A stretch of 64,000 nt of DNA from Pseudoxanthomonas sacheonensis. GTDB taxonomy: Bacteria; Pseudomonadota; Gammaproteobacteria; Xanthomonadales; Xanthomonadaceae. The position numbers and the translations under genes are program-made. Positions 17,512 through 28,316 of the stretch are shown piece by piece. How positions within the stretch are numbered: the stretch's first letter is position 1; every line of letters starts with the position of its first letter. The DNA lies in NCBI RefSeq assembly GCF_010093305.1, contig NZ_PDWS01000008.1, forward strand, positions 62,001 through 126,000, in the 5' to 3' direction. The notes below the pieces were generated by a model. That model did not search any database. It had not been told where the DNA came from and was given only the letters and a program-made list of their open reading frames with translations.

Positions 17512-19704
17512 ATGACCGCAAGCCCGGAAAACACAGCGCCTCCGACCGACTCCCGCGACGACGGGGAGCGGCCGGAGATCAGGACCGAATACAAGTTCTC
17601 CCACGTCACCACCCAGCGGTACCTGCCCACGCCGGGCAAGGCGCCGGGCTGGCCCTTCGCCGAGATCGGCCATTGGAAGATGGACGTCAACGGCACCGCC
17701 GGCGACTGGCTGCGCGAACTGCGCGACTGGCGCCGCGAGCACCTGACCCGCATCGGCTACGACGACGCCAACTACAAGCGTCCGGAACTGCAGTGGGCGC
17801 AGCGCAACTTCGTGCATGCGCAGATGATGATCGAGGACCGCTATTTCTACGATGCGGCGGTGGGCAAGTACACCGTCGACCGTTATCTGGACGATCTGGA
17901 GGAACGCTTCGGCGGACTGGACAGCGTGCTGCTCTGGTACATCTATCCCAACATCGGCATAGACGACCGCAACCAGTTCGATCTCATCCACGACCTGCCG
18001 GGCGGCGTGGAAGGCATCCGCGGCGTGGTCGCCGATTTCCACCGGCGTGGAGTGAAGGTGTTCCTGCCGACCATGCCGTGGGACAACGGCACCCGCGAGC
18101 AGGGCGAAGCCGATTGGCTGGCGATCGCGCGGCTGGTCAAGGAAACCGGCGCCGACGGCATCAACGGCGACACCTACAACGGCGTGCCGCGCGCCTTTTT
18201 CGACGCCTGCGACGCGCTGGGCCGTCCGGTGGTGGTGCAGCCGGAGTCCACGATCAGCGCCGAGGAACACCTGATCTGGAACGTACAGAGCTGGGGCAAG
18301 AAAGTGCCGGCGGACGTGATTCCCTCGGTGGCCAAGTTCAAGTGGCTGGAACCGCGCCACATGATCAATTACGAAAACCGCTGGGGCCGCGACCGCAGCA
18401 ACGATCTGCAATACATCTTCTTCAACGGCGTGGGCTACAACGCGTGGGAGAACATCTGGGGCATCTGGAACCAGTTCACCCCGCGCGATGCGGCCACCCT
18501 GCGCCGCATCGCCGCGGTCGAGCGCAAGTTCGCGCCGTTGATGGTCAGCATGGACTGGCAGCCGTATGCGGCCACGCTGCAGGCCGGGGTGTTCGCCAGC
18601 CGTTTCCCGGGCGACGGCATGACCTTGTGGAATATCGTCAACCGCAACGAGTACGAGGTGGACGGCGAGCAGATCGCCGTGGATCACATCGAGGGCACGC
18701 GCTACTTCGATGCCTGGAACGGCGTCGCTTTGCAGCCGCGCCTGGCCGACGGCAAGGCAACGCTGACAACGACCCTGGAAGGGAAGGGTTACGGCGCCGT
18801 GCTGGCATTGGAAGCGGGCACGCAGGATCCGGACCTGGAAGCGTTCCTCGAACTGATGAAGGGCTTCGCCAGGACGCCGTTGCAATCGCTGTCGAACCAG
18901 TGGAAATCGATTCCGCAGACCCTGGTCGAGATCGCCCGTACAGCGCCGGTGGCCAAGGCCCCTGAAAGCATGGTCGCCATCCCTGCCGGCGAATTCGATT
19001 TCGTGGTCGGCGGTATCGAGATCGAAGGCCAGACCTGGGAAGGCGTTGACTTCCAGTACCCCTGGGAAAACAGCGCGCGCCGCGGACATCGCAGGCGCAT
19101 GCAGATGCGCGCCTTCCATATCGACCGCACTCCGGTCACCAACGAGCAGTTCAAGCGCTTCATCGACCAGAGCGGTTACCGGCCGCGCGACAGCCACAAT
19201 TTTCTGCGCCACTGGGTGGAGGGCGCACCCGCGGCAGGTTGGGAGAACAAGCCGGTGACCTGGGTGTCGATCGAGGACGCGCGCGCCTACGCGCGATGGG
19301 CCGGCAAGCGTCTGCCGCACGAATGGGAGTGGCAGTACGCCGCGCAAGGCAACGACGGACGCGCCTATCCGTGGGGCAATGCCTGGAATGCCGCGGCCGT
19401 GCCGGCGCCGAACCGCGGGCGCCGGCTGCTGCCGCCGGCCGATGTGGACGCGCATCCCGCCGGCGCCAGCACGTTCGGCGTCCTGGATCTGGTCGGCAAC
19501 GTCTGGCAATGGACCGACGAATACTTCGACAGCCATACCCGCGCCGCGGTGCTGCGCGGCGGCAGCGCCTATCGTCCGCAGACCTCGCACTGGTATTTCC
19601 CGCAGGCTTACCGCTTGGACCAGCACGGCAAATATCTGCTGATGGCGCCTTGCAAGGATCGCTCGGGCAGCGTGGGCTTCCGCTGCGTCGTGGATGCGGA
19701 ATGA
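17512..19704 (+). CDS. TIM-barrel-like hydrolase domain fused to SUMF1/FGE-like domain
   Basis: A 730-residue cytoplasmic fusion with no signal peptide. Residues about 20-440 look like a (beta/alpha) barrel with acidic loops (VLLWYIYPNIGIDDRNQFD, FLPTMPWDNGTR, GADGINGDTYNG, VVVQPESTIS), suggestive of a glycoside hydrolase of no family I can name. From about residue 480 (PESMVAIPAGEFDFVVGG) a formylglycine-generating-enzyme-like domain follows, with VTNEQFKRFIDQSGY, WAGKRLPHEWEWQYAA, LVGNVWQWTDEYF, LRGGSAYRP and GSVGFRCVV. The paired cysteines of true FGE in the RGGS-to-R stretch are absent (YRPQTSHWYFPQAYRL), so it probably does not make formylglycine. The ATG at 17512 lies 37 bases after the ribokinase stop. 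The last codon overlaps the GH127 start (ATGA). Confidence 0.75.
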   Translation: MTASPENTAPPTDSRDDGERPEIRTEYKFSHVTTQRYLPTPGKAPGWPFAEIGHWKMDVNGTAGDWLRELRDWRREHLTRIGYDDANYKRPELQWAQRNFVHAQMMIEDRYFYDAAVGKYTVDRYLDDLEERFGGLDSVLLWYIYPNIGIDDRNQFDLIHDLPGGVEGIRGVVADFHRRGVKVFLPTMPWDNGTREQGEADWLAIARLVKETGADGINGDTYNGVPRAFFDACDALGRPVVVQPESTISAEEHLIWNVQSWGKKVPADVIPSVAKFKWLEPRHMINYENRWGRDRSNDLQYIFFNGVGYNAWENIWGIWNQFTPRDAATLRRIAAVERKFAPLMVSMDWQPYAATLQAGVFASRFPGDGMTLWNIVNRNEYEVDGEQIAVDHIEGTRYFDAWNGVALQPRLADGKATLTTTLEGKGYGAVLALEAGTQDPDLEAFLELMKGFARTPLQSLSNQWKSIPQTLVEIARTAPVAKAPESMVAIPAGEFDFVVGGIEIEGQTWEGVDFQYPWENSARRGHRRRMQMRAFHIDRTPVTNEQFKRFIDQSGYRPRDSHNFLRHWVEGAPAAGWENKPVTWVSIEDARAYARWAGKRLPHEWEWQYAAQGNDGRAYPWGNAWNAAAVPAPNRGRRLLPPADVDAHPAGASTFGVLDLVGNVWQWTDEYFDSHTRAAVLRGGSAYRPQTSHWYFPQAYRLDQHGKYLLMAPCKDRSGSVGFRCVVDAE

Positions 19705-21584
19705 AACCGGACATGGACAACGCGATGGCATCGCCGTCTCCGGTGGAAGTACGGCTCGGCGGTTTGCTGGGCGAAGCGCTCGCCGCGAACCGGTCGGGCC
19801 GTCTGTCGCATTTCATCGTCGATGAAACCAGCCCGGCCATTGCGATCTTCGATCCGGAGCTCGCCGCGAAGAACCAGGAAGGCGACTGGTACGGCGAACA
19901 CGCGGGCAAATGGCTGTACGCCACCGCCAAAGCCGCCGCACGTAGCCAGGACCCTGCGCTGATCGCCAACTTGCAGCGCGTGGCCGACTATCTGGTAAGC
20001 GTGCAGGAAGCCGATGGCTACCTGGGCACGTACGCGCCGGACCACCGCTTCATGCGCAAACAGCCGCCCAAGCCGGGCACCTGGGACGGCGCGCCCAGCG
20101 TGCGCACCTGGGACATCTGGACGCACAGTTATCTGATCCTGGGCCTGCTGGAAACGCACAGGCATTTCCCCAAGCCGGAATACCTGCAGGCCGCGCGCAA
20201 GATCGGCGACCTGTGCTGGCATACGCTCACCGAGGGCGGCATCGACATCACCGAACTCGGAAACCATCACGGCATGTCCGCCACCGTGCTGATGGACCCG
20301 GCGACGGAGCTGTATTTCGCCACCGGGGAAGCGCGTTATCTCGAGCTGGCGCAACTGGTACTGCGGCAAGCCGACGACAACACGGATCTGGCGCTGCTGA
20401 AGCGCGCATTGGCCGGCGCCGATGCATCGGAGATCGCCACCGGCAAGGCCTATCAGCTGGCCTGGAATCTGGTGGGGCTGGCGAAGCTGCACAAGGCCAC
20501 CGGCATTGCCGCGTATCGCGAAGCGGTCGATCAGGTGTGGGAAAGCATCCGCAGCCAACACCTCACGCTCGGCGGCGGGCCCTGGGGCGGTGTGGCGCAC
20601 CGCTCGCGCGAGGTGTTCAATCCGGCAGGTGTGTTCAGTCCGCACGGTTACGTGGAAACCTGTTCCATCCTGGCCTGGGTGCAGCTCAACCGCGAACTGC
20701 TGGCGCTCAGCGGCGAGGCGAAATACGCCGAAGAGATAGAACGTACCGCTTACAACGATCTGCTCGGCGCCATGGCGCCCGACGGCAACGACTGGTGCTA
20801 CTACTCCTTCGCCAACGGCCGCCGCGTGCATACGACCTACTGGCGTTGCTGCAAGTCCAGCGGAGCGATGGCGATCGAAGAACTGCCCGCGCTGGCCTAC
20901 ACGCAATCGCAGGCCGGCGACCTCATGGTCAATCTGTTGGGCCCCGGCGAAGCGGCCTTCGACCATCCGCGGGCCGGCAAGGTGATATTGAAGCAGGCCA
21001 CCGCCTATCCGTTCGACGGCGGCATCGAACTGCAAGTGTCCTGCGAGCATTCCGCACGCTTCGCCATTAGCATACGCATTCCGCAATGGGCCGAAGAAGC
21101 GACCGTCGCCCTCAACGACGGCGGCGAACCGATGCAGGCGAATCCCGGCGCCTATGCCGTCATCGAGCGCGAATGGCGATCCGGCGACGTAGTAAGCCTG
21201 GAGTTGCCGATGCCGCCGGTAGCGCATCGCCAGGTGCAGCAGAACACCCAGGAATCGCGCGCGCCGGACGGTTCGCCGGTACGCCAGCAGGTGATGCGTT
21301 ACGAATACCTGGCGGTGACGCGCGGCCCGCTGGTGTATGCCAGCGACTTGATCGACGGCTTCAAGACCGAAGAAACGCTGCGTCTTGCCGATGCGCCGAT
21401 CGACGACTGGCTGCATCCGGCGCCGGGCGAAAGCGGCGAGGGCGCCGCCCTGCATCTGCACAGCCTGGGCCGCCCGCCGTTGACGCTGGTGCCGTATTAC
21501 CGGGCCGGAGGCCGCAACCATGGGGCATGGCGGCTCACCTGGTTCTCGCTGGCGCCCGGGCCGGCGCCGCCTCCACCGGAATGA
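19701..21584 (+). CDS. GH127-family glycoside hydrolase (beta-L-arabinofuranosidase-like, DUF1680)
   Basis: A 627-residue protein of the DUF1680/GH127 family: an (alpha/alpha)6 barrel with C-terminal beta domains. The Zn/Cys catalytic set of this family is visible: GYVETCSILAW supplies the Glu-Thr-Cys segment near residue 318, and YWRCCKSSG supplies the two vicinal cysteines near residue 382. No signal peptide is seen, so it acts in the cytoplasm on imported substrate. The ATG at 19701 overlaps the previous stop by four bases. Known members release beta-L-arabinofuranose, and some remove other furanosides such as aceric acid from rhamnogalacturonan II. Which one applies here is open. The Pro-rich tail (GPAPPPPE) is unusual. 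Confidence 0.85.
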   Translation: MKPDMDNAMASPSPVEVRLGGLLGEALAANRSGRLSHFIVDETSPAIAIFDPELAAKNQEGDWYGEHAGKWLYATAKAAARSQDPALIANLQRVADYLVSVQEADGYLGTYAPDHRFMRKQPPKPGTWDGAPSVRTWDIWTHSYLILGLLETHRHFPKPEYLQAARKIGDLCWHTLTEGGIDITELGNHHGMSATVLMDPATELYFATGEARYLELAQLVLRQADDNTDLALLKRALAGADASEIATGKAYQLAWNLVGLAKLHKATGIAAYREAVDQVWESIRSQHLTLGGGPWGGVAHRSREVFNPAGVFSPHGYVETCSILAWVQLNRELLALSGEAKYAEEIERTAYNDLLGAMAPDGNDWCYYSFANGRRVHTTYWRCCKSSGAMAIEELPALAYTQSQAGDLMVNLLGPGEAAFDHPRAGKVILKQATAYPFDGGIELQVSCEHSARFAISIRIPQWAEEATVALNDGGEPMQANPGAYAVIEREWRSGDVVSLELPMPPVAHRQVQQNTQESRAPDGSPVRQQVMRYEYLAVTRGPLVYASDLIDGFKTEETLRLADAPIDDWLHPAPGESGEGAALHLHSLGRPPLTLVPYYRAGGRNHGAWRLTWFSLAPGPAPPPPE

Positions 21585-21705
21585 GAGCCGGCCCTCAAGC
21601 AAGAAATTGTGCCGTCAGAAGCTAGCAAGCCAACCTGTTAAAGCGGACGATCATGCAGCAGACTTTTCGTCAGCGTTATTGGATGAAGTAGAGGGAAAGG
21701 ACCGT

Positions 21706-22872
21706 ATGGCGACTGATTCACCGTTCGCGTTCGCAGGCCGTACCGGCGCACCCGGTCCGTTGAGCGGCGTGCGCGTGCTGGACCTCAGCGCCTACATCGC
21801 AGGGCCCTACGGCTGCACGCTGCTGGCCGACCAGGGCGCCGACGTGCTCAAGATCGAGCCGCCTGACGGCGACAACCTGCGCAAGTATCCGTCCACGCTG
21901 CAGGCCGAGAGCCGCGCTTTCCTGGGCGTCAACCGCAGCAAGCAGGGCATGACCCTGGACCTGAAGAAGCCGCACGGTTTCGCCACGCTGCTGAAACTGG
22001 TGCGCGAAGCGGACGTGCTGGTGCACAACTTCCGTCCCAGCGTGCCCAAGCGCCTGGGCATAAGCTACGAGCAACTGAGCTTCGTCAATCCGCGCCTGAT
22101 CTACTGCGCCGTCACCGGCTACGGCGAGACCGGACCGATGAAAGACAAGGCCGGCTACGACCAGGTGCTGCAGACCATGACCGGCATGTGCGCGCTGCAA
22201 GGCAAACGCGGCGGCGCCCCGGAAATCATCTACGGCTCGGTGGTGGACTATTACGCGGCAGCGCTGCTCGCCGCGGGCGTGTCTTCGGCGCTGTACGAAC
22301 GCGAACGCAGCGGGCTGGGCCAGTTCGTCGGCGTGTCGCTGCTGCGCAGCGCGCTGACCATGCAGTCGGCGCGCATGATCTGGGCCGAAGGCGAATCGCT
22401 GGATATCGGACGCGACATGCGTTCGGGCGGCGTTACCGGCATCCACCCCACGCGCGAAGGCCATATCTACATCTCCGCCAACACGCCGCGCTTCTGGAAG
22501 GCGTTGTGCGACAAGACCGGCCTGCACATGCTGGAGCAGAACGAACGCTACGACACCGTGCGCAAGCGCGCCGATCACGCCAACGAGATCGTTCCGCACC
22601 TGCACGCCGCCTTGACCCGGCACAGCGCGCTGGAATGGGAAGAAATTTTCGGCGATGAAGTGCCGTGCGCGGCGGCGCGCCGGGTCGAGGATATGTTCGA
22701 CCATCCGCAAGTGCTGGCGGAGGAGATAGTGGGGGACATCGAACATCCCGTCATCGGCCGCTACCGCGGCGTGACCCGGCCGATCAAGTTCGGCCGTACG
22801 CCGGGGCCGGATCCGTTCGCGGCACCGGTGTTCCAGGAAGCCGAGCCGTCGCAGGAAGCTCGCAAGGCCTGA
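21706..22872 (+). CDS. CaiB/BaiF class III CoA-transferase
   Basis: A 388-residue class III CoA-transferase. It begins with PLSGVRVLDLSAYIAGPYGCTLLADQGADVLKIEPP and has NRSKQGMTLDLKKP, VTGYGETGPMKDKAGYDQVLQTMTG with the catalytic Asp in AGYDQ, and the C-terminal PVIGRYRGVTRPIKF. Such enzymes move CoA from a donor thioester to a carboxylic acid in the cytoplasm. The ATG at 21706 follows an AGGGAAAGG site. An in-frame upstream extension of 62 codons overlaps the GH127 gene and lacks homology. With a CitE-like lyase at the other end of the cluster, it could activate an acid released from the imported glycoside. The acceptor cannot be read from the sequence. Confidence 0.86.
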   Translation: MATDSPFAFAGRTGAPGPLSGVRVLDLSAYIAGPYGCTLLADQGADVLKIEPPDGDNLRKYPSTLQAESRAFLGVNRSKQGMTLDLKKPHGFATLLKLVREADVLVHNFRPSVPKRLGISYEQLSFVNPRLIYCAVTGYGETGPMKDKAGYDQVLQTMTGMCALQGKRGGAPEIIYGSVVDYYAAALLAAGVSSALYERERSGLGQFVGVSLLRSALTMQSARMIWAEGESLDIGRDMRSGGVTGIHPTREGHIYISANTPRFWKALCDKTGLHMLEQNERYDTVRKRADHANEIVPHLHAALTRHSALEWEEIFGDEVPCAAARRVEDMFDHPQVLAEEIVGDIEHPVIGRYRGVTRPIKFGRTPGPDPFAAPVFQEAEPSQEARKA

Positions 22873-22893
22873 AGTATCCGGGGCGATTGCGCC

Positions 22894-23286
22894 TCACTTG
22901 ACCAGGCGCGTCGGATCCCCAAGCGTTTTATTGAGCGTCACCGCTTCCCTGGTCAGGCGGCGCGCGATGGCGGAATCCACGTTCGCCCCTTCGCGCAGTT
23001 CCAGTGTAGCCATCTCGTACTTTCCGCCGGGCTTGAGGCCCGGCTCGATCGCGCGCAGCCGCTGTCCCCGCCAGAACCCGAACAGCACCCGTTGCTCCTC
23101 GGCGCGGATCAGCAGCACCGGGCCGTTGGACAGGTAGACCAGGTGGCCCCACTTCACGACTTCCTCCAGCGTTGCCGCCGAACGCACCGCCGCGCGCAGA
23201 TCTTCCACGCATGCGTGCCGCCAGCCGTCCAGGCTCGCCACATAGGCGTCGGGATTGGCGGCGGGCACCGATTTCTTCATGGCCAT
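22894..23286 (-). CDS. DUF1801-family protein
   Basis: A small (130 residue) protein resembling the DUF1801/YdhG-like fold. Conserved-looking features are DAYVASLDGWRHACVEDLRAAV, VVKWGHLVYLSNGPVLLIRAEEQRVLFGFW, and the C-terminal LTREAVTLNKTLGDPT. No enzymatic motif is evident; members are cytosolic proteins of unknown role. The ATG at 23286 is favoured over an ATG 16 codons upstream because AGGAG lies 11 bases before it. The gene converges on the CoA-transferase with only 21 bases between stops, and is divergent from the kdp operon, whose promoter region begins behind its start. Confidence 0.75.
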   Translation of the reverse strand: MAMKKSVPAANPDAYVASLDGWRHACVEDLRAAVRSAATLEEVVKWGHLVYLSNGPVLLIRAEEQRVLFGFWRGQRLRAIEPGLKPGGKYEMATLELREGANVDSAIARRLTREAVTLNKTLGDPTRLVK

Positions 23287-23340
23287 TGGCTTGAGGTACT
23301 CCTGACAGAGATCGCCCAGCACGCACGCGGGCACGGAACG

Positions 23341-23420
23341 GGGTCGACTTTACGCTGAACATGGGTCGAATTTACGCCGAATTTACGGCGCCGCCCCGTG
23401 CGCGAATGGAGCTTTTACGC
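23341..23420 (+). promoter_or_regulatory. kdpFABC promoter: Phased TTTACG elements upstream of kdpF, candidate KdpE operator
   Basis: TTTACG occurs four times on the same strand: 23349, 23371, 23382 and 23414, that is at steps of 22, 11 and 32 bases, close to whole helical turns. The first two sit in 22-base imperfect direct repeats starting GGGTCGA at 23341 and 23363. The E. coli KdpE site contains TTTACA followed by C residues, so these are good candidates for KdpE binding. Assignment is by position and motif only. Confidence 0.55.
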
Positions 23421-23467
23421 GTCCCGGGCCGACACTGCGCTCCTCGAAATATCTGAGGAATGCCCAA

Positions 23468-23560
23468 ATGCCTGGCTGGTTGTCCTTGTTGTGCGGAATC
23501 GTAGTGATCGTCGCGGCGGCTTATCTGCTGCTGGTGGTCCTGCGCCCGGAAAAGTTCTGA
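23468..23560 (+). CDS. kdpF: KdpF, small subunit of the K+-transporting ATPase
   Basis: A 30-residue single-span membrane peptide, MPGWLSLLCGIVVIVAAAYLLL through LRPEKF. The length, single hydrophobic helix and C-terminal RPEKF are the hallmarks of KdpF, which packs against KdpA and stabilises the KdpFABC complex. A GAGGAA ribosome site precedes the ATG. It lies 13 bases ahead of kdpA, the standard order. Genes this short are often missed in annotation. Confidence 0.92.
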   Translation: MPGWLSLLCGIVVIVAAAYLLLVVLRPEKF

Positions 23561-23573
23561 GCGGACTACGGAC

Positions 23574-25274
23574 ATGACCGAAATACTGCTCGTTTTCGCG
23601 CTCGCCATCGGCCTGGCCTGGCCCCTGGGCCACTATCTTGCCAAGGTCATGCGCGGCGCCTCCATGCGTGGCGACCGCCTGTTCGGCTGGCTCGAGAAGC
23701 CGGTCTACCGGTTGCTCGGCACCGACCCTCGGCGCGGCATGAGCTGGCGCGGGTATGCCAAGGCATTCCTGCTCAGCAACCTCGTGGTCGGCGTGCTGGT
23801 GTGGGTGCTGTTCATGACCCAGGCCTGGCTGCCGCTCAATCCCGATGCCATCCCCAACATGCGCTGGGACCTGGCGCTGCATACCATGGTGTCGTTCCTC
23901 ACCAACACCAACCAGCAGCACTATTCCGGCCAGGCGCAGCTGTCCTATCTGTCGCAGATGGTCGGCATCGTCGGCCTGCAGGTGGTCACGCCGATGATGG
24001 GCCTGGCGCTGGTGGTGGCCACCTTGCGCGCCTTGTTCGGCGGCAAGGAAAAGAACGCCCATGAAACCGGCGAGGCCGATGTCGGCAACTACTGGGCCGA
24101 TGTCACCCGCGCCACCGTGCGCTTCATGCTGCCGCTGTGCCTGTTGTGGTCGGCGCTGCTGACCTCGCAGGGCGTGCCTTCGACGCTGGCCGCAGGACCG
24201 ACGGTAACGCCGGTGGATGCAAGCGCGCAGATGGCGGAACAGAAAATACCGCTGGGCCCGGTCGCGGCGATGGTCGCCGCGAAACAGCTGGGTACCAATG
24301 GCGGCGGCTGGTACGGCCCCAACAGCGCGGTGCCGCTGGAGAACCCGACTCCGTTCTCCAACTTCCTGGAAGTCGTCGGCATCATTCTCATCCCGCTGGC
24401 CGTGGTCTTCATGGTCGGCCCGCTGGTCGGCCGCAGGAAACTCACCGCGATGATCTTCGGCAGCATGCTGCTGATGTCGGCCGCTTCCACCGGCTTCGCA
24501 GTGTGGTCGGAAGCGTATTCGCCCACCGCCTCCGATGCCGCGCTGATGGAAGGCAAGGAAGTGCGCTTCGGCGCCGATGCTTCCGCCCTGTGGGCATCGG
24601 TGACCACGCAGACCTCCAACGGTTCGGTGAACGCGATGCACGACTCGCTGGCGCCGCTGACCGGGCTGGACACGCTGGTCAACATGCTGGTCAACGCCAT
24701 CTGGGGCGGCATCGGCTGCGGCATGCAGCAGTTCCTGGTGTACCTGCTGTTGAGCGTGTTCCTGGCCGGACTGATGACGGGCCGCACTCCGGAATTGTTC
24801 GGCCGCAAGATCGAGGCGCCGGAAGTGAAGCTGCTGGCGCTGCTGATCCTGCTGCAGCCGCTGGTGGTGCTGGGATTCACCGCGCTGACCTTGGCGATCC
24901 CGTCGATCACCGCCAATTCGAATCCGGGCTTCCACGGCATCAGCCAGGTGTTCTACGAGTACACCTCGGCCTACGCCAACAACGGTTCCGGATTCGAAGG
25001 CCTGGGCGACGCCACGTACTGGTGGAACCTGAGCTGCTCGCTGGTGCTGGCGCTGGGGCGTTACCCGGCCCTGATCGTACCGCTGGCCGTGGCCGCGCTG
25101 ATGGCGCGCAAGCGTCCGGCGCCGGAAAGCGCGGGCAGCCTGCATATCGAAACGCCGACCTTCGCCCTGACCCTGATCGCGGTAGTGGTCATCATCACCG
25201 TGCTGCAGTTCATGCCCGCGCTGGTGCTGGGACCGATCGCCGATCACCTGTCGCTGACCGCGACGGCGCACTGA
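23574..25274 (+). CDS. kdpA: K+-transporting ATPase subunit A (channel-like)
   Basis: A 566-residue polytopic subunit with about ten membrane helices, normal length for KdpA. It binds and conducts K+ in the high-affinity KdpFABC pump of the inner membrane. Selectivity-filter loops are visible: [16 protein letters not shown] near residue 113, [20 protein letters not shown] near residue 240, [14 protein letters not shown] and [14 protein letters not shown]. It is the second gene of a kdpFABCDE operon, 10 bases before kdpB, and should be induced with the rest when K+ is limiting, through KdpDE. Confidence 0.97.
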   Translation: MTEILLVFALAIGLAWPLGHYLAKVMRGASMRGDRLFGWLEKPVYRLLGTDPRRGMSWRGYAKAFLLSNLVVGVLVWVLFMTQAWLPLNPDAIPNMRWDLALHTMVSFLTNTNQQHYSGQAQLSYLSQMVGIVGLQVVTPMMGLALVVATLRALFGGKEKNAHETGEADVGNYWADVTRATVRFMLPLCLLWSALLTSQGVPSTLAAGPTVTPVDASAQMAEQKIPLGPVAAMVAAKQLGTNGGGWYGPNSAVPLENPTPFSNFLEVVGIILIPLAVVFMVGPLVGRRKLTAMIFGSMLLMSAASTGFAVWSEAYSPTASDAALMEGKEVRFGADASALWASVTTQTSNGSVNAMHDSLAPLTGLDTLVNMLVNAIWGGIGCGMQQFLVYLLLSVFLAGLMTGRTPELFGRKIEAPEVKLLALLILLQPLVVLGFTALTLAIPSITANSNPGFHGISQVFYEYTSAYANNGSGFEGLGDATYWWNLSCSLVLALGRYPALIVPLAVAALMARKRPAPESAGSLHIETPTFALTLIAVVVIITVLQFMPALVLGPIADHLSLTATAH

Positions 25275-25284
25275 GAACAATGAA

Positions 25285-27345
<2,061 letters not shown>

Positions 27346-27572
27346 CCTGGCAGCTCCCATGCGGAACATGGGAGCTGCAAGGAATACGCAAAGGAAAAGA
27401 TGCCATTTCGTAATGAGTCTGAAGAAAGCCCGTTCGTGGTGAGCCTGTCGAACCACGCCGTTGGCGAAATGCTTCAGCTATCTGGATTTTGATTTTCTCG
27501 CGAAAAGCATGGTTCGACAGGCTCACCACGAACGGTTTCATCAAATACAAGCTTCAACCGGAGATTCATTCA
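27346..27572. repeat. Inverted repeat inserted between kdpB and kdpC
   Basis: Two 25-base arms in exact inverted orientation, 27431-27455 (starting CGTTCGTGGTGAGCC) and 27510-27534, enclose a 54-base AT-richer spacer. The unit is the same as the tandem copies near 11.3 kb. In kdp transcripts it would form a long stem before the kdpC ribosome site. No gene lies in the gap. Confidence 0.8.
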
Positions 27573-28160
27573 ATGAGCAACCAGATCACCCTCGATGACA
27601 AGGGCAGCCTAAGGGCTTCGCTAACCTTCGCCCTCGTCATCCTCCTGGGCATGGGCCTGCTGTATTCGCTGGCAGGCACCGGCATCGGCCGCAGCCTGTT
27701 CCCGCAACAGGCCACCGGCAGCCTGGTGACGCACGACGGCAAGCAGGTCGGCTCCGCGCTCGTCGCGCAACCGTTCGCCGATCCGCGCTATTTCCAGCCG
27801 CGTCCTTCCGCCGCCGGCTACAACCCCATGTCCGCCGCCGGCAGCAACCAGGCCCGCACCAATCCGGACCTGCGCAAGCGCATCGACGAGACCACCGCAG
27901 CAGTGGCCGCACGCGACGGCATCGCCGCGCGGGACGTGCCCGGCGAACTCGTTACCCAGTCCGGCGGCGGTCTGGATCCGGATCTCAGCCCGGCCGGCGC
28001 GCAGGTGCAGATCGCGCGCGTGGCGTCGGCTCGGAACCTGGCTCCTGAAAAGGTCGCCGAGTTGGTGGCTGCGCAGACGCAGGGTCCGCAGTTCGGCCTG
28101 CTCGGCGAGCCGCGCGTGAACGTGCTGCGACTCAATCTCGCGCTTGATGCCTTGCGCTGA
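27573..28160 (+). CDS. kdpC: K+-transporting ATPase subunit C
   Basis: A 195-residue protein with one N-terminal membrane span (ASLTFALVILLGMGLLYSLAGTGIG) and a soluble periplasmic domain, the usual KdpC plan. Typical segments are FPQQATGSLV, FADPRYFQPRPSAAGYNPMSAAGSNQARTNPDL-like sequence, VTQSGGGLDPDLSPAGAQVQIARVA and LNLALDALR. KdpC raises K+ affinity and holds the complex together. The ATG at 27573 is chosen because homology starts at SNQITLDDKG; an in-frame extension of 28 codons would begin inside the inverted repeat. A second palindromic repeat lies directly downstream before kdpD. Confidence 0.95.
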   Translation: MSNQITLDDKGSLRASLTFALVILLGMGLLYSLAGTGIGRSLFPQQATGSLVTHDGKQVGSALVAQPFADPRYFQPRPSAAGYNPMSAAGSNQARTNPDLRKRIDETTAAVAARDGIAARDVPGELVTQSGGGLDPDLSPAGAQVQIARVASARNLAPEKVAELVAAQTQGPQFGLLGEPRVNVLRLNLALDALR

Positions 28161-28170
28161 CGCGCGCCGC

Positions 28171-28297
28171 CCCCTCCCCTGCGAAGGCAGGGGAGCTCGA
28201 AGCCGCTTCAAGCGGCTGAGTGGGAGGGGTTGTGTGACCAAGCGATGCTCCAACAGCACCCCCTCCCAACCTCCCCCTGCCTTCGCAGGAGGAGGGG
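28171..28297. repeat. GC-rich palindromic repeat between kdpC and kdpD
   Basis: The left arm (28171-28196) contains CCCCTCCCCTGCGAAGGCAG. The right arm (28260-28297) carries the inverted form plus CCTCCCAACC. A small hairpin around GCCGCTTCAAGCGGC lies between them. The right end provides AGGAGGAGGGG, which sits about 20 bases before the kdpD start and may contribute to its ribosome binding. Confidence 0.7.
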
Positions 28298-28316
28298 CCA
28301 AGAGCACAATGACCGC

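Noticed and set aside
17512-19704. Annotation as a true formylglycine-generating enzyme for sulfatases
   Set aside because: The redox cysteines are absent and no sulfatase gene is nearby.
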